From assembly GCF_003610995.1 (NCBI RefSeq), contig NZ_CP032543.1:4526001-4590000 (forward strand): 64,000 bases of DNA. The letters are read 5' to 3'. The notes under the pieces are model-generated. The model searched no databases. It was given only the letters and a program-made list of their open reading frames with translations, and was not told where the DNA came from. Origin of the DNA: Streptomyces griseus subsp. griseus. Its GTDB lineage: Bacteria; Actinomycetota; Actinomycetes; Streptomycetales; Streptomycetaceae. Each line of letters starts with the position of its first letter. Positions within the stretch are counted from its first letter, which is position 1. Below, piece after piece: positions 41,565 to 50,131 of the stretch. The translations under genes and the position numbers were made by a program.

Positions 41565-42878
41565 GTGTTCACCGCGTTCGCCCGAGCGTTCAAGACGCCC
41601 GACCTGCGCAAGAAGCTGCTCTTCACGCTCGGCATCATCGTGATCTACCGGCTCGGGGCACATGTCCCGGCCCCCGGGGTCGACTACGCGAAGGTGCAGC
41701 AGTGCATCGACCAGGCCGATTCGGGTGGCCTGCTCGGTCTGATGCAGATGTTCAGCGGCGGCGCTCTGCTGCAGATCACCATCTTCGCGCTCGGCATCAT
41801 GCCGTACATCACGGCCAGCATCATCCTTCAGCTGCTGACCGTCGTGATTCCCCGACTGGAAGCCCTCAAGAAGGAGGGGCAGGCGGGCACGGCCAAGATC
41901 ACGCAGTACACGCGTTATCTGACCGTCGCGCTGGCCGTCCTCCAGGGCACCGGCCTCGTCGCCACCGCCCGGAGCGGGGCGCTGTTCCAGAACTGCTCCG
42001 TGGGCAGTCAGATCGTCGCCGACAAGTCGATCTTCACGACCATGGTGATGGTCATCACCATGACCGCCGGTACGGCCTGCGTCATGTGGCTCGGTGAGCT
42101 GATCACCGACCGCGGCATCGGCAACGGCATGTCGATCCTCATGTTCATCTCGATCGCCGCCACGTTCCCCGGCGCCCTGTGGGCCATCAAGGAGAGCGGC
42201 AAGCTGGCCGACGGCTGGATCGAGTTCGGCACGGTCATCCTCATCGGCTTCGTGATGGTCGCCCTTGTCGTCTTCGTCGAGCAGGCCCAGCGCCGTATCC
42301 CGGTGCAGTACGCGAAGCGCATGATCGGACGCCGTTCCTACGGCGGTACGTCGACGTACATCCCGCTCAAGGTGAACCAGGCGGGTGTGATTCCCGTCAT
42401 CTTCGCCTCGTCGCTGCTCTTCATCCCGTCCCTGATCGTCCAGTTCTCCGGATCCACCGCGGGCTGGGCCACCTGGATCCAGGACCACTTCGTGACGGGT
42501 AACCACCCGTACTACATCTCGGTGTACTTCGTACTCATCGTGTTCTTCGCCTTCTTCTACGTGGCCATTTCGTTCAACCCCGACGAAGTCGCCGACAACA
42601 TGAAGAAGTATGGTGGCTTCATCCCGGGCATCCGGGCAGGTCGACCTACTGCCGAGTACCTGAGCTACGTGCTCAACAGGATCACTTGGCCGGGCTCGCT
42701 GTACCTGGGCCTGATCGCTCTTGTGCCGACGATGGCGTTGGCAGGCTTCGGCGGTGCGAACCAGAACTTCCCGTTCGGCGGGACGAGCATCCTCATCATC
42801 GTGGGTGTGGGTCTGGAAACCGTGAAGCAGATCGAGAGTCAGCTCCAGCAGCGCAATTACGAAGGGTTCCTCCGCTGA
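41565..42878 (+). CDS. secY: Preprotein translocase subunit SecY
   Basis: The 437-residue membrane protein forms the translocation channel with SecE and SecG. It starts at GTG with MFTAFARAFKTPDLRKKLLF and shows ten hydrophobic segments, with the plug helix region (GLLGLMQMFSGGALLQITIF) and the cytosolic loop KKYGGFIPGIRAGRPTAEYL. The hallmark GIMPYITASIILQLLT (first signature) is present. The stop overlaps the adk start. Confidence 0.98.
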   Translation: MFTAFARAFKTPDLRKKLLFTLGIIVIYRLGAHVPAPGVDYAKVQQCIDQADSGGLLGLMQMFSGGALLQITIFALGIMPYITASIILQLLTVVIPRLEALKKEGQAGTAKITQYTRYLTVALAVLQGTGLVATARSGALFQNCSVGSQIVADKSIFTTMVMVITMTAGTACVMWLGELITDRGIGNGMSILMFISIAATFPGALWAIKESGKLADGWIEFGTVILIGFVMVALVVFVEQAQRRIPVQYAKRMIGRRSYGGTSTYIPLKVNQAGVIPVIFASSLLFIPSLIVQFSGSTAGWATWIQDHFVTGNHPYYISVYFVLIVFFAFFYVAISFNPDEVADNMKKYGGFIPGIRAGRPTAEYLSYVLNRITWPGSLYLGLIALVPTMALAGFGGANQNFPFGGTSILIIVGVGLETVKQIESQLQQRNYEGFLR

Positions 42879-43537
42879 TGCGAATCGTCCTCGTCGGGCC
42901 TCCGGGTGCCGGCAAGGGAACGCAGGCTGCGTACCTTGCCGAGAACCTGTCGATTCCGCACATCTCCACGGGTGACCTCTTCCGCGCCAACATCAGCCAG
43001 GGCACCGACCTTGGCAAGCAGGCCCGCGCCTACATGGACGCAGGCCAGCTGGTGCCGGACGAAGTCACCATCGGGATGGCCAAGGACCGCATGGCCCAGT
43101 CGGACGCCGTGAACGGCTTCCTGCTGGACGGCTTCCCGCGGAACGTGGGCCAGGCCGAAGCCCTTGACGTGATGCTCAAGGACGAGGGCGTGAAGCTGGA
43201 CGCGGTCCTCGATCTCGAGGTCCCCGAGGAAGAGGTCGTGAAGCGGATCGCGGGTCGCCGCATCTGCCGCAACGACAGCGCGCACGTCTTCCACGCCACG
43301 TACAACAAGCCGAAGACCGAGGGTGTCTGCGACATCTGCGGCGGCGAGCTGTACCAGCGGGACGACGACAGCGAGGAGACGGTCCGGACGCGGCTGGAGG
43401 TCTACCACACGCAGACCGAGCCGATCATCGACTACTACCGGGCCCAGGGCCTGGTGGTGACCATCTCCGCCCTCGGCAAGGTCACCGAGGTGACCGAGCG
43501 TGCCATGGCGGCGCTGCCCCGGTCCGACGAGGGCTGA
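42878..43537 (+). CDS. adk: Adenylate kinase
   Basis: The 219-residue enzyme interconverts ATP+AMP and 2 ADP. It has the P-loop GPPGAGKGTQ (residues 7-16), FLLDGFPRNVGQA, and RTRLEVYHTQTEPIIDYY. The lid is the long, zinc-finger-like type with Cys130, Cys151 and Cys154, but the second position of the first pair is Asp133 instead of Cys. ATG overlaps the secY stop (TGATG), so translation is coupled. A terminator follows. Confidence 0.97.
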   Translation: MRIVLVGPPGAGKGTQAAYLAENLSIPHISTGDLFRANISQGTDLGKQARAYMDAGQLVPDEVTIGMAKDRMAQSDAVNGFLLDGFPRNVGQAEALDVMLKDEGVKLDAVLDLEVPEEEVVKRIAGRRICRNDSAHVFHATYNKPKTEGVCDICGGELYQRDDDSEETVRTRLEVYHTQTEPIIDYYRAQGLVVTISALGKVTEVTERAMAALPRSDEG

Positions 43538-43565
43538 GCCCCACCCGTACCACCGCTGTACAGCC

Positions 43566-43593
43566 GGCCGCGGCGCCTCAGGGCGCCGCGGCC
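43566..43593 (+). terminator. Terminator after adk
   Basis: GGCCGCGGCGCC (43566-43577) pairs perfectly with GGCGCCGCGGCC (43582-43593) around TCAG, followed by TACTGTTTG. Confidence 0.85.
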
Positions 43594-43680
43594 TACTGTT
43601 TGCCCCCGTATCGTTGAGTGGGCCCCCAGCGGACCCGTCACCCGTCCCCGTCACCCGTCGATGCAGAGAGGCGCCGAGCA

Positions 43681-44517
43681 ATGGTGCAGATCAAGACCCC
43701 CGAGCAGATCGCGAAGATGCGCGAGGCGGGGCTGGTGGTCGCTGCCATTCACGCGGCCACCCGTGAGGCCGCCGTGCCCGGCGCCACCACGAAGGACCTG
43801 GACCAGGTCGCCCGCAAGGTCATCGCCGACCACGGGGCGAAGTCGAACTTCCTCGGTTACGGCGGGTTCCCCGCGACCATCTGCACCTCGGTCAACGAGG
43901 TCGTCGTCCACGGCATCCCGGACGACAAGACGGTCCTCAAGGATGGCGACATCATCTCGATCGACGCCGGCGCCATCGTGGACGGCTGGCACGGCGACGC
44001 CGCGTACACCGCCTTCGTGGGCACCGGTCACGCTCCGGAGCTGGTGGAGCTCTCCCGGGTGACCGAGGAGTCGATGTGGGCCGGGATCGCCGCGATGAAG
44101 GTGAACAACCGCCTCGTCGACATCTCCAAGGCGATCGAGTCCTACATCCGCCGCCAGCCCCGCCCGGCCACCGGCAAGTACGGGATCATCGAGGATTTCG
44201 GCGGCCACGGCATCGGCACCGAGATGCACATGGACCCCCACCTGCTGAACTACGTCTCCCGTAAGCGCGGCAAGGGCATCAAGCTGGTCCCGGGCGTCTG
44301 TCTGGCGATCGAGCCCATGGTCTCGCTCGGCACGGCGCGGACGGAGACCCTCGGAGACGACTGGACGGTCATCACGACGGACGGCACCTGGTCCTCGCAC
44401 TGGGAGCACTCCATCGCCCTGACGGAGCAGGGACCGCTGGTCCTGACCGCGCCGGACTGCGGACGGGCGAAGCTCGCGGAGTACGGCATCGAGGCCGCGC
44501 CTGACCCTCTCGGGTGA
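43681..44517 (+). CDS. map: Type I methionine aminopeptidase
   Basis: The 278-residue metalloenzyme removes initiator Met. Metal ligands are in IISIDAGAIVDGWHGDAA (Asp and Asp), GGHGIGTEMHMDP (His), IEPMVSLG (Glu) and SHWEHSIAL (Glu). ATG 43681 starts MVQIKTPEQIAKMREAGLVV; the upstream frame is open but not conserved. Streptomyces often has several map genes; this copy is linked to secY-adk. Confidence 0.97.
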   Translation: MVQIKTPEQIAKMREAGLVVAAIHAATREAAVPGATTKDLDQVARKVIADHGAKSNFLGYGGFPATICTSVNEVVVHGIPDDKTVLKDGDIISIDAGAIVDGWHGDAAYTAFVGTGHAPELVELSRVTEESMWAGIAAMKVNNRLVDISKAIESYIRRQPRPATGKYGIIEDFGGHGIGTEMHMDPHLLNYVSRKRGKGIKLVPGVCLAIEPMVSLGTARTETLGDDWTVITTDGTWSSHWEHSIALTEQGPLVLTAPDCGRAKLAEYGIEAAPDPLG

Positions 44518-44607
44518 CGGCTTCGGGCCGGCAGGTCTAAGGATCATCCGCAGTGGGCAAACTTGACGGATTCGTCTTTTGAAGTCCGCTGACGTAGACT
44601 GACTCGT

Positions 44608-44660
44608 CGGCTCTGGTGCATCCGTGTGTCTGCATACAAGGCGCGGGATCGCGAGAGCCG
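44608..44660 (+). promoter_or_regulatory. Long-range hairpin in the infA leader
   Basis: CGGCTCT (44608-44614) and AGAGCCG (44654-44660) can close a stem-loop ending 29 nt before infA. Upstream are TTGACG (about 44564) and TAGACT (44595-44600), which are 26 bp apart and so do not form a standard promoter together. Confidence 0.35.
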
Positions 44661-44689
44661 ATCAAGGTAGCCGATTCGAAAGGCGAAGC

Positions 44690-44911
44690 GTGGCCAAGAA
44701 GCAAGGTGCCATCGAGATTGAGGGCACCGTGATCGAGTCCCTCCCGAACGCAATGTTCAAGGTGGAGCTCCAGAACGGTCACAAGGTCCTGGCGCACATC
44801 AGCGGCAAGATGCGGATGCACTACATCCGTATCCTCCCGGATGACCGGGTCGTGGTGGAGCTCTCTCCGTACGACCTGACGCGCGGCCGGATCGTCTACC
44901 GCTACAAGTAG
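44690..44911 (+). CDS. infA: Translation initiation factor IF-1
   Basis: The 73-residue OB-fold protein reads [40 protein letters not shown], then [20 protein letters not shown] and [13 protein letters not shown]-1 blocks the A site during initiation. GTG start at 44690. The block infA-rpmJ-rpsM-rpsK-rpoA-rplQ follows. Confidence 0.98.
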   Translation: MAKKQGAIEIEGTVIESLPNAMFKVELQNGHKVLAHISGKMRMHYIRILPDDRVVVELSPYDLTRGRIVYRYK

Positions 44912-44971
44912 ATCTTGCCCGCACCCCGTTTCGGCGCGGTGATGGCACTGACCCGGAGAACCTGACATCCC

Positions 44972-45085
44972 ATGAAGGTCAAGCCGAGCGTCAAGAAGAT
45001 CTGCGACAAGTGCAAGGTGATCCGCCGTCACGGTCGGGTCATGGTCATCTGCGACAACCTGCGCCACAAGCAGCGCCAGGGCTGA
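44972..45085 (+). CDS. rpmJ: 50S ribosomal protein L36, zinc-binding form
   Basis: The 37-residue protein starts [20 protein letters not shown]. The zinc ligands are Cys11, Cys14, Cys27 and His32, the complete C+ set. It is short, and is called from the conserved sequence and its place after infA. It ends ...KQRQG. Confidence 0.97.
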   Translation: MKVKPSVKKICDKCKVIRRHGRVMVICDNLRHKQRQG

Positions 45086-45280
45086 CGCACGACCCCCTGC
45101 ATCTCGCAGTTCTTCGCGCGACGCACGTAAGCACGTACATACGCAGTGCCCGTCCAAGCCACGGCTGACGACACCTCCGGCGGGGGCCGGGGACCCGGAC
45201 GTACCACCACTCCCAGCGGGTGGTCGGCGGTCGGGAGCGGCACTGCGGAAGACCCCCGAACTAACAACTGGAGCCATTGA

Positions 45281-45661
45281 ATGGCACGCGTTTCAGGTGT
45301 TGACATCCCGCGCGAAAAGCGCGTGGAGGTTGCCCTCACCTACGTCTTCGGCATCGGGCGCACCCGGTCCAAGGAGATCCTCGCCACCACCGGCGTGAAC
45401 CCCAACACCCGCGTTCGTGACCTGGCCGAAGAGGACCTGGTCAAGATCCGCGAGTACGTGGACGCCAACCTGCGCACCGAGGGTGACCTCCGTCGCGAGA
45501 TCCAGGGCGACATCCGCCGCAAGATCGAGATCGGCTGCTACCAGGGCATTCGTCACCGCCGCGGTCTGCCGGTCCACGGTCAGCGCACCAGCACGAACGC
45601 GCGTACCCGCAAGGGCCCGCGTCGCGCCATCGCCGGTAAGAAGAAGCCGGGCAAGAAGTAG
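45281..45661 (+). CDS. rpsM: 30S ribosomal protein S13
   Basis: The 126-residue protein reads [40 protein letters not shown] and [20 protein letters not shown] with a basic tail. S13 bridges to the 50S and contacts tRNA. The 195-nt spacer before it has no clear gene. Confidence 0.98.
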   Translation: MARVSGVDIPREKRVEVALTYVFGIGRTRSKEILATTGVNPNTRVRDLAEEDLVKIREYVDANLRTEGDLRREIQGDIRRKIEIGCYQGIRHRRGLPVHGQRTSTNARTRKGPRRAIAGKKKPGKK

Positions 45662-45765
45662 TCCTCAGCGGACGCACTGCGTACATCCGGTTCGCCGGGC
45701 AGCGCAGCAACCAGCGGTCTTCGCTGTAGGACCGATCACCTCCCCTCTCCATCTGGAGTCAAGAC

Positions 45766-46169
45766 ATGCCCCCAAGGGTCGTCAGGGCGCAGCCAAGAAG
45801 GTGCGTCGCAAGGAAAAGAAGAACGTCGCTCACGGCCACGCGCACATCAAGAGCACGTTCAACAACACCATCGTCTCGATCACGGACCCCTCGGGCAACG
45901 TGATCTCCTGGGCCTCCGCCGGCCACGTCGGCTTCAAGGGCTCGCGCAAGTCCACCCCCTTCGCCGCGCAGATGGCCGCCGAGTCGGCCGCCCGCCGCGC
46001 GCAGGAGCACGGCATGCGCAAGGTCGACGTCTTCGTCAAGGGTCCCGGCTCCGGCCGTGAGACCGCGATCCGTTCGCTCCAGGCCACCGGCCTGGAGGTC
46101 GGTTCGATCCAGGACGTCACCCCGACGCCGCACAACGGCTGCCGTCCGCCGAAGCGTCGCCGCGTCTGA
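45766..46169 (+). CDS. rpsK: 30S ribosomal protein S11, with one-base frameshift at the start
   Basis: From the third codon, the protein matches Streptomyces S11 (…[21 protein letters not shown]…), with [20 protein letters not shown] and the end RPPKRRRV. The expected ATG (45766, GGAG seven bases upstream) is out of frame: it is followed by five C bases where six would give Met-Pro-Pro-Lys. No in-frame ATG, GTG or TTG lies in the spacer after rpsM. GTG 45801 is in frame but would remove 12 residues. S11 is essential, so a missing base in the consensus is most likely. Confidence 0.9.
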
Positions 46170-46174
46170 CCCGT

Positions 46175-46247
46175 CACGGCCGGTGACGGCCGTGCGTCAG
46201 TAGCGTTCAGGTCCGGGCGGTACGCCTCATTCGGGGCGTACCGCCCG
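46175..46247 (+). terminator. Two hairpins between rpsK and rpoA
   Basis: CACGGCCG-gtga-CGGCCGTG (46175-46194) is followed by the 13-bp stem CGGGCGGTACGCC (46214-46226) / GGCGTACCGCCCG (46235-46247), then TACCCTTGTCTC. The second could stop part of the transcripts before rpoA or protect the upstream mRNA. Confidence 0.7.
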
Positions 46248-46306
46248 TACCCTTGTCTCACTGTCGGGCATCAAATAGTGGGTGCCCACGACTGAAGGAT
46301 CACCGC

Positions 46307-47329
46307 ATGCTTATCGCTCAGCGTCCGTCGCTGACCGAAGAGGTCGTCGACGAATTCCGCTCCCGGTTCGTGATCGAGCCGCTGGAGCCGGGCTTCGGCT
46401 ACACCCTCGGCAACTCCCTCCGCCGTACGCTCCTCTCCTCGATCCCCGGTGCCGCTGTCACCAGCATCCGGATCGACGGGGTCCTGCACGAGTTCACCAC
46501 CGTGCCGGGCGTCAAGGAGGACGTCACCGACCTCATCCTCAACATCAAGCAGCTGGTCGTCTCCTCGGAGCACGACGAGCCCGTCGTGATGTACCTGCGC
46601 AAGCAGGGCCCGGGTCTGGTCACCGCCGCCGACATCGCGCCCCCGGCCGGTGTCGAGGTGCACAACCCCGACCTCGTCCTCGCCACGCTCAACGGCAAGG
46701 GCAAGCTGGAGATGGAGCTGACCGTCGAGCGCGGTCGCGGCTACGTCTCCGCCGTCCAGAACAAGCAGGTCGGCCAGGAGATCGGCCGGATCCCGGTCGA
46801 CTCCATCTACTCGCCGGTGCTCAAGGTCACGTACAAGGTCGAGGCGACCCGTGTCGAGCAGCGCACCGACTTCGACAAGCTGATCGTCGACGTCGAGACC
46901 AAGCAGGCCATGCGTCCCCGTGACGCCATGGCGTCCGCCGGTAAGACCCTGGTGGAGCTGTTCGGTCTGGCGCGCGAGCTCAACATCGACGCCGAGGGCA
47001 TCGACATGGGCCCGTCCCCGACGGACGCCGCGCTCGCCGCCGATCTGGCGCTGCCGATCGAGGAGCTGGAGCTCACGGTCCGCTCGTACAACTGCCTCAA
47101 GCGCGAGGGCATCCACTCCGTGGGTGAGCTCGTGGCCCGTTCCGAGGCGGACCTTCTCGACATCCGCAACTTCGGTGCGAAGTCGATCGACGAGGTCAAG
47201 GCGAAGCTGGCCGGTATGGGCCTCGCGCTGAAGGACTCGCCTCCCGGCTTCGACCCGACCGCCGCCGCCGACGCCTTCGGCGCCGACGACGACGCGGACG
47301 CCGGTTTCGTGGAGACCGAGCAGTACTGA
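46307..47329 (+). CDS. rpoA: DNA-directed RNA polymerase subunit alpha
   Basis: The 340-residue subunit starts [20 protein letters not shown]. The N-terminal dimerisation domain contains [20 protein letters not shown], and the C-terminal DNA-binding domain contains [20 protein letters not shown] and [21 protein letters not shown] short acidic tail follows. The length equals the known Streptomyces alpha subunit. Confidence 0.98.
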   Translation: MLIAQRPSLTEEVVDEFRSRFVIEPLEPGFGYTLGNSLRRTLLSSIPGAAVTSIRIDGVLHEFTTVPGVKEDVTDLILNIKQLVVSSEHDEPVVMYLRKQGPGLVTAADIAPPAGVEVHNPDLVLATLNGKGKLEMELTVERGRGYVSAVQNKQVGQEIGRIPVDSIYSPVLKVTYKVEATRVEQRTDFDKLIVDVETKQAMRPRDAMASAGKTLVELFGLARELNIDAEGIDMGPSPTDAALAADLALPIEELELTVRSYNCLKREGIHSVGELVARSEADLLDIRNFGAKSIDEVKAKLAGMGLALKDSPPGFDPTAAADAFGADDDADAGFVETEQY

Positions 47330-47424
47330 GCAGCACCACCCGCACGACTTCCGTGAGGCGTCCGCTTCACGGGAACTGACACCGGTACCTGATACGGCCG
47401 GTGCAGCACACAAGGAGAATCACC

Positions 47425-47943
47425 ATGCCGCGTCCCGCCAAGGGTGCCCGTCTGGGCGGCAGCGCCGCGCACGAGCGTCTGCTCCTCGCCAACCTGGCGA
47501 AGTCGCTGTTCGAGCACGGCCGCATCACGACGACCGAGGCCAAGGCCCGCCGCCTGCGCCCCGTCGCCGAGCGCCTCGTCACCAAGGCGAAGAAGGGCGA
47601 CATCCACAACCGTCGCCTGGTGCTCCAGACGATCACGGACAAGAGCATCGTCCACACGCTCTTCACCGAGATCGCTCCCCGGTACGAGAACCGCCCCGGT
47701 GGTTACACCCGTATCACCAAGATCGGCAACCGTCGCGGCGACAACGCCCCGATGGCGGTCATCGAGCTGGTCGAGGCGCTGACCGTGGCCCAGCAGGCCA
47801 CCGGTGAGGCCGAGGCCGCGACGAAGCGCGCGGTCAAGGAAGACGCCGCCAAGAAGGACGAGGCCAAGGCCGAGTCCTCCGAGGAGACCGTCGAGGACGC
47901 CAAGCCGGTCGAGAAGGCCGACGAGGAGTCCAAGGACGCCTGA
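47425..47943 (+). CDS. rplQ: 50S ribosomal protein L17
   Basis: The 172-residue protein has [40 protein letters not shown] and [21 protein letters not shown] Lys/Glu/Ala-rich tail of about 50 residues extends beyond the usual length, as commonly seen in Streptomyces. AAGGAG upstream of ATG 47425. Confidence 0.97.
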   Translation: MPRPAKGARLGGSAAHERLLLANLAKSLFEHGRITTTEAKARRLRPVAERLVTKAKKGDIHNRRLVLQTITDKSIVHTLFTEIAPRYENRPGGYTRITKIGNRRGDNAPMAVIELVEALTVAQQATGEAEAATKRAVKEDAAKKDEAKAESSEETVEDAKPVEKADEESKDA

Positions 47944-47963
47944 AGCGTCTGAAGGACCACAGG

Positions 47964-48001
47964 ACGGGCTCGCATCACCCTTCGGGGCGGTGCGGGCCCG
48001 T
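47964..48001 (+). terminator. Terminator after rplQ
   Basis: ACGGGCTCGCA pairs with TGCGGGCCCGT (one G-U), with two further pairs inside, followed by TCTGC. It precedes the truA start by 34 bases. Confidence 0.75.
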
Positions 48002-48034
48002 TCTGCTGAGCAGGGGCAGTGAGAGGATGACGCG

Positions 48035-48892
48035 GTGAGTGACGTGGCGGAGCCCGGTTGCGTACGGGTGCGGCTGGACCTGTCGTACGACGGCAAGGAC
48101 TTCTCCGGCTGGGCGAAGCAGACCAGCCGGCGCACGGTGCAGGGCGAGATCGAGGACGCGCTGCGGACGGTGACCCGGTCGGCGGTGACGTACGACCTGA
48201 CGGTGGCGGGCCGCACGGACGCCGGGGTGCACGCGCGGGGCCAGGTCGCCCATGTGGACCTGCCGGAGGCGGTGTGGGCCGAGCACGAGGAGAAGCTGCT
48301 GCGGCGGCTGGCGGGCCGGCTTCCGCTGGATGTACGGATCTGGCGCGCGGCCCCCGCTCCGCCCGGGTTCAACGCCCGCTTCTCCGCGCTCTGGAGGCGT
48401 TACGCCTACCGGGTCGGTGACCGGCCCGGCGGGGTGGACCCGCTGACGCGCGGTCATGTGCTGTGGCACGACCGGCCGTTGGACGTGGACGCGATGAACG
48501 AGGCGGCCGCGCTGATGGTGGGCGAGCACGACTTCGCCGCGTACTGCAAGAAGCGTGAGGGTGCGACGACCATCCGTACGCTCCAGAAGCTGAGTTGGGT
48601 ACGGGACCCGGCCTCGGGCGTCCTCACCGCGACCGTGCAGGCGGACGCGTTCTGCCACAACATGGTGCGCGCGCTGATCGGCGCGGCCCTCTTCGTGGGC
48701 GACGGCCGCCGCCCGGCCGCCTGGCCGGCCGAGGTGCTGGCGGCGAAGGTGCGCGACCCGGGCGTGCATGTGGTGCGGCCACACGGGCTGACGCTGGAGG
48801 AAGTTGCCTACCCGGCGGACGAGTTGCTGGCAGCGCGGGCCGAAGAGGCGCGCAACGTGCGGACGTTGCCGGGGGCGGCGGGGTGCTGCTGA
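48035..48892 (+). CDS. truA: tRNA pseudouridine(38-40) synthase
   Basis: The 285-residue enzyme makes pseudouridine at tRNA positions 38-40. The catalytic Asp62 is in [18 protein letters not shown], and the C-terminal [20 protein letters not shown] region is conserved. Start GTG 48035. It is the usual neighbour after rplQ in Streptomyces. Confidence 0.97.
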   Translation: MSDVAEPGCVRVRLDLSYDGKDFSGWAKQTSRRTVQGEIEDALRTVTRSAVTYDLTVAGRTDAGVHARGQVAHVDLPEAVWAEHEEKLLRRLAGRLPLDVRIWRAAPAPPGFNARFSALWRRYAYRVGDRPGGVDPLTRGHVLWHDRPLDVDAMNEAAALMVGEHDFAAYCKKREGATTIRTLQKLSWVRDPASGVLTATVQADAFCHNMVRALIGAALFVGDGRRPAAWPAEVLAAKVRDPGVHVVRPHGLTLEEVAYPADELLAARAEEARNVRTLPGAAGCC

Positions 48893-48904
48893 GGCGGGGT
48901 GCGG

Positions 48905-49130
48905 TCAACGGCCGCTGCGGCGGGCCTCGTTCCTGAAGTGGCGTACGAAGGCGATGACGACCCAGGCGATGAGGACGTTCACCAGGGCCGTCGCCGCCTC
49001 GCGGCCGCTCTCCGGCGCCCGGCGGTCTCGTGGGCCAGGGCGGCGAGGGTGACCAGGGCGGCGAGGGTGACCAGGGCGATGTAGCCGGTGGCGAGGCGGT
49101 GAGCTCCACTGCGGGGGCCGGGGTGTTCAT
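48905..49130 (-). pseudogene. Small two-helix membrane protein gene, broken by apparent one-base deletions
   Basis: The reverse strand gives hydrophobic text in two frames. One frame reads ATGYIALVTLAALVTLAALA; the next reads TALVNVLIAWVVIAFVRHFR and ends NEARRSGR before a stop at 48905. Adding one G in a GGG run near 49020 joins them smoothly (…HETAGAPESGREA…). The ATG at 49130 (MNTPAPAVELTA) needs another insertion. An 18-bp in-frame duplication encodes the repeated VTLAAL. Either a sequence error or a decaying gene; the product is unidentified. Confidence 0.4.
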
Positions 49131-49182
49131 GGCCCCTGTGCGAACGTGCTCGGTCTCTGCGTGGCGGGCGCCGCCCGATCCT

Positions 49183-50033
49183 CTACGAACCGGCCTCCGC
49201 CGCCTTCGAAGCCTGGATCTGGCCACGGTGGCGGATCTGGCGGAAGACGAAGTCCGTCAGGTCGTCGCCGACCGCGAAGACGTTCTTGTCCTGGGCGGTG
49301 ACGCGGGTGCCGTCGGTGAACCCGCCCACGGTGAAGTAGGCGTACCGCCCGTAGGAGTTGGTCGTGCGGCGGCAGACCGTACCGCCTCGGCAGAACGTGG
49401 ACACGCCCGCGCCGCTGAGGGAGGCGAGGCCGCCGGAGGCCTGGTCGACCGTCTTCCTCGCGCGGGCCTCGGTGTCGAAGACCGCGATGCCCACGGTGAC
49501 GGCCACCCCGTCCTTGCGGTAGGTCGCGCGGATGAGCTGCTCGCAGCCGTTCTTCGTGAGGACCGCGCCGAGGGCGCCCTGGGTGCCGGTCGCGCACTCC
49601 GTGGTGCGGTCGGTGGCACCCTTGAGGTGGACGCGCTCACCCATGGCGAGCTTCTCGCCGGGGAAGAAGCCGTCGACGGTGATCGGCGCCTTGTCCTTGT
49701 CGGCGCTGGATATGTACTCCTTCGGGTCCGGCGGGGGCGGCGGTGCCACCGGCGAGAAGGAGGGCGCGGGCGCCGATGTGTCCTCGGGGAGGTCGGCCGG
49801 CGCCGGGAGTCTGCTCGCTCTGCCGGCCGGATCGCTCTTGCCGCCCGTGGTGACCACGGCGGTCGCCACGATCGCGCCGACCACGGCGGTCGCCAGCACC
49901 CCGCCGCCGATCATCAGCCACCGCTTGCGGCGGGCGCGCGCGGCGGACTGCTCGGCGAGCGCGGCCCAGTCGGGAGTTCCGCTGCCCCCGGAGTCCCGTT
50001 GTTCCCCGGCCCCCAGGAGGGCCCCCTTGCCAT
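49183..50033 (-). CDS. Membrane-anchored exported protein of unknown function (N-terminal frameshift)
   Basis: From ATG 49914 the frame is intact: a membrane helix (MIGGGVLATAVVGAIVATAV), a Pro-rich linker (residues about 35-65), and an extracellular domain with two Cys pairs (DRTTECATG, TKNGCEQL; TFCRGGTVCRR). Open sequence upstream reads GSGTPDWAALAEQSAARARR before the helix, the typical cytosolic part of such proteins, but has no start codon in frame. Adding one G in a run near 50025 would start it at ATG 50033 (MARGALLGAGEQ...). Function not recognised. Confidence 0.65.
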
Positions 50034-50094
50034 GAACTCATGCGCGAATCCTAGAGCGTTCCGTTCGACCCGGGACCTCGGCCGGGTAAACCGG

Positions 50095-50124
50095 TTGGGC
50101 CATTGCTTCGCGGGCCGTGACAAT
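50095..50124 (+). promoter_or_regulatory. Candidate leaderless promoter of the ABC-F gene
   Basis: TTGGGC (50095-50100) and GACAAT (50119-50124) are 18 bp apart. The -10 box ends seven bases before ATG 50132, so transcription would begin at the start codon. No Shine-Dalgarno sequence is seen. Confidence 0.55.
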
Positions 50125-50131
50125 GCTCTGT

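Noticed and set aside
44560..44600. A promoter for infA from TTGACG and TAGACT
   Set aside because: The two boxes are 26 bp apart, too far for a sigma-70 type promoter.
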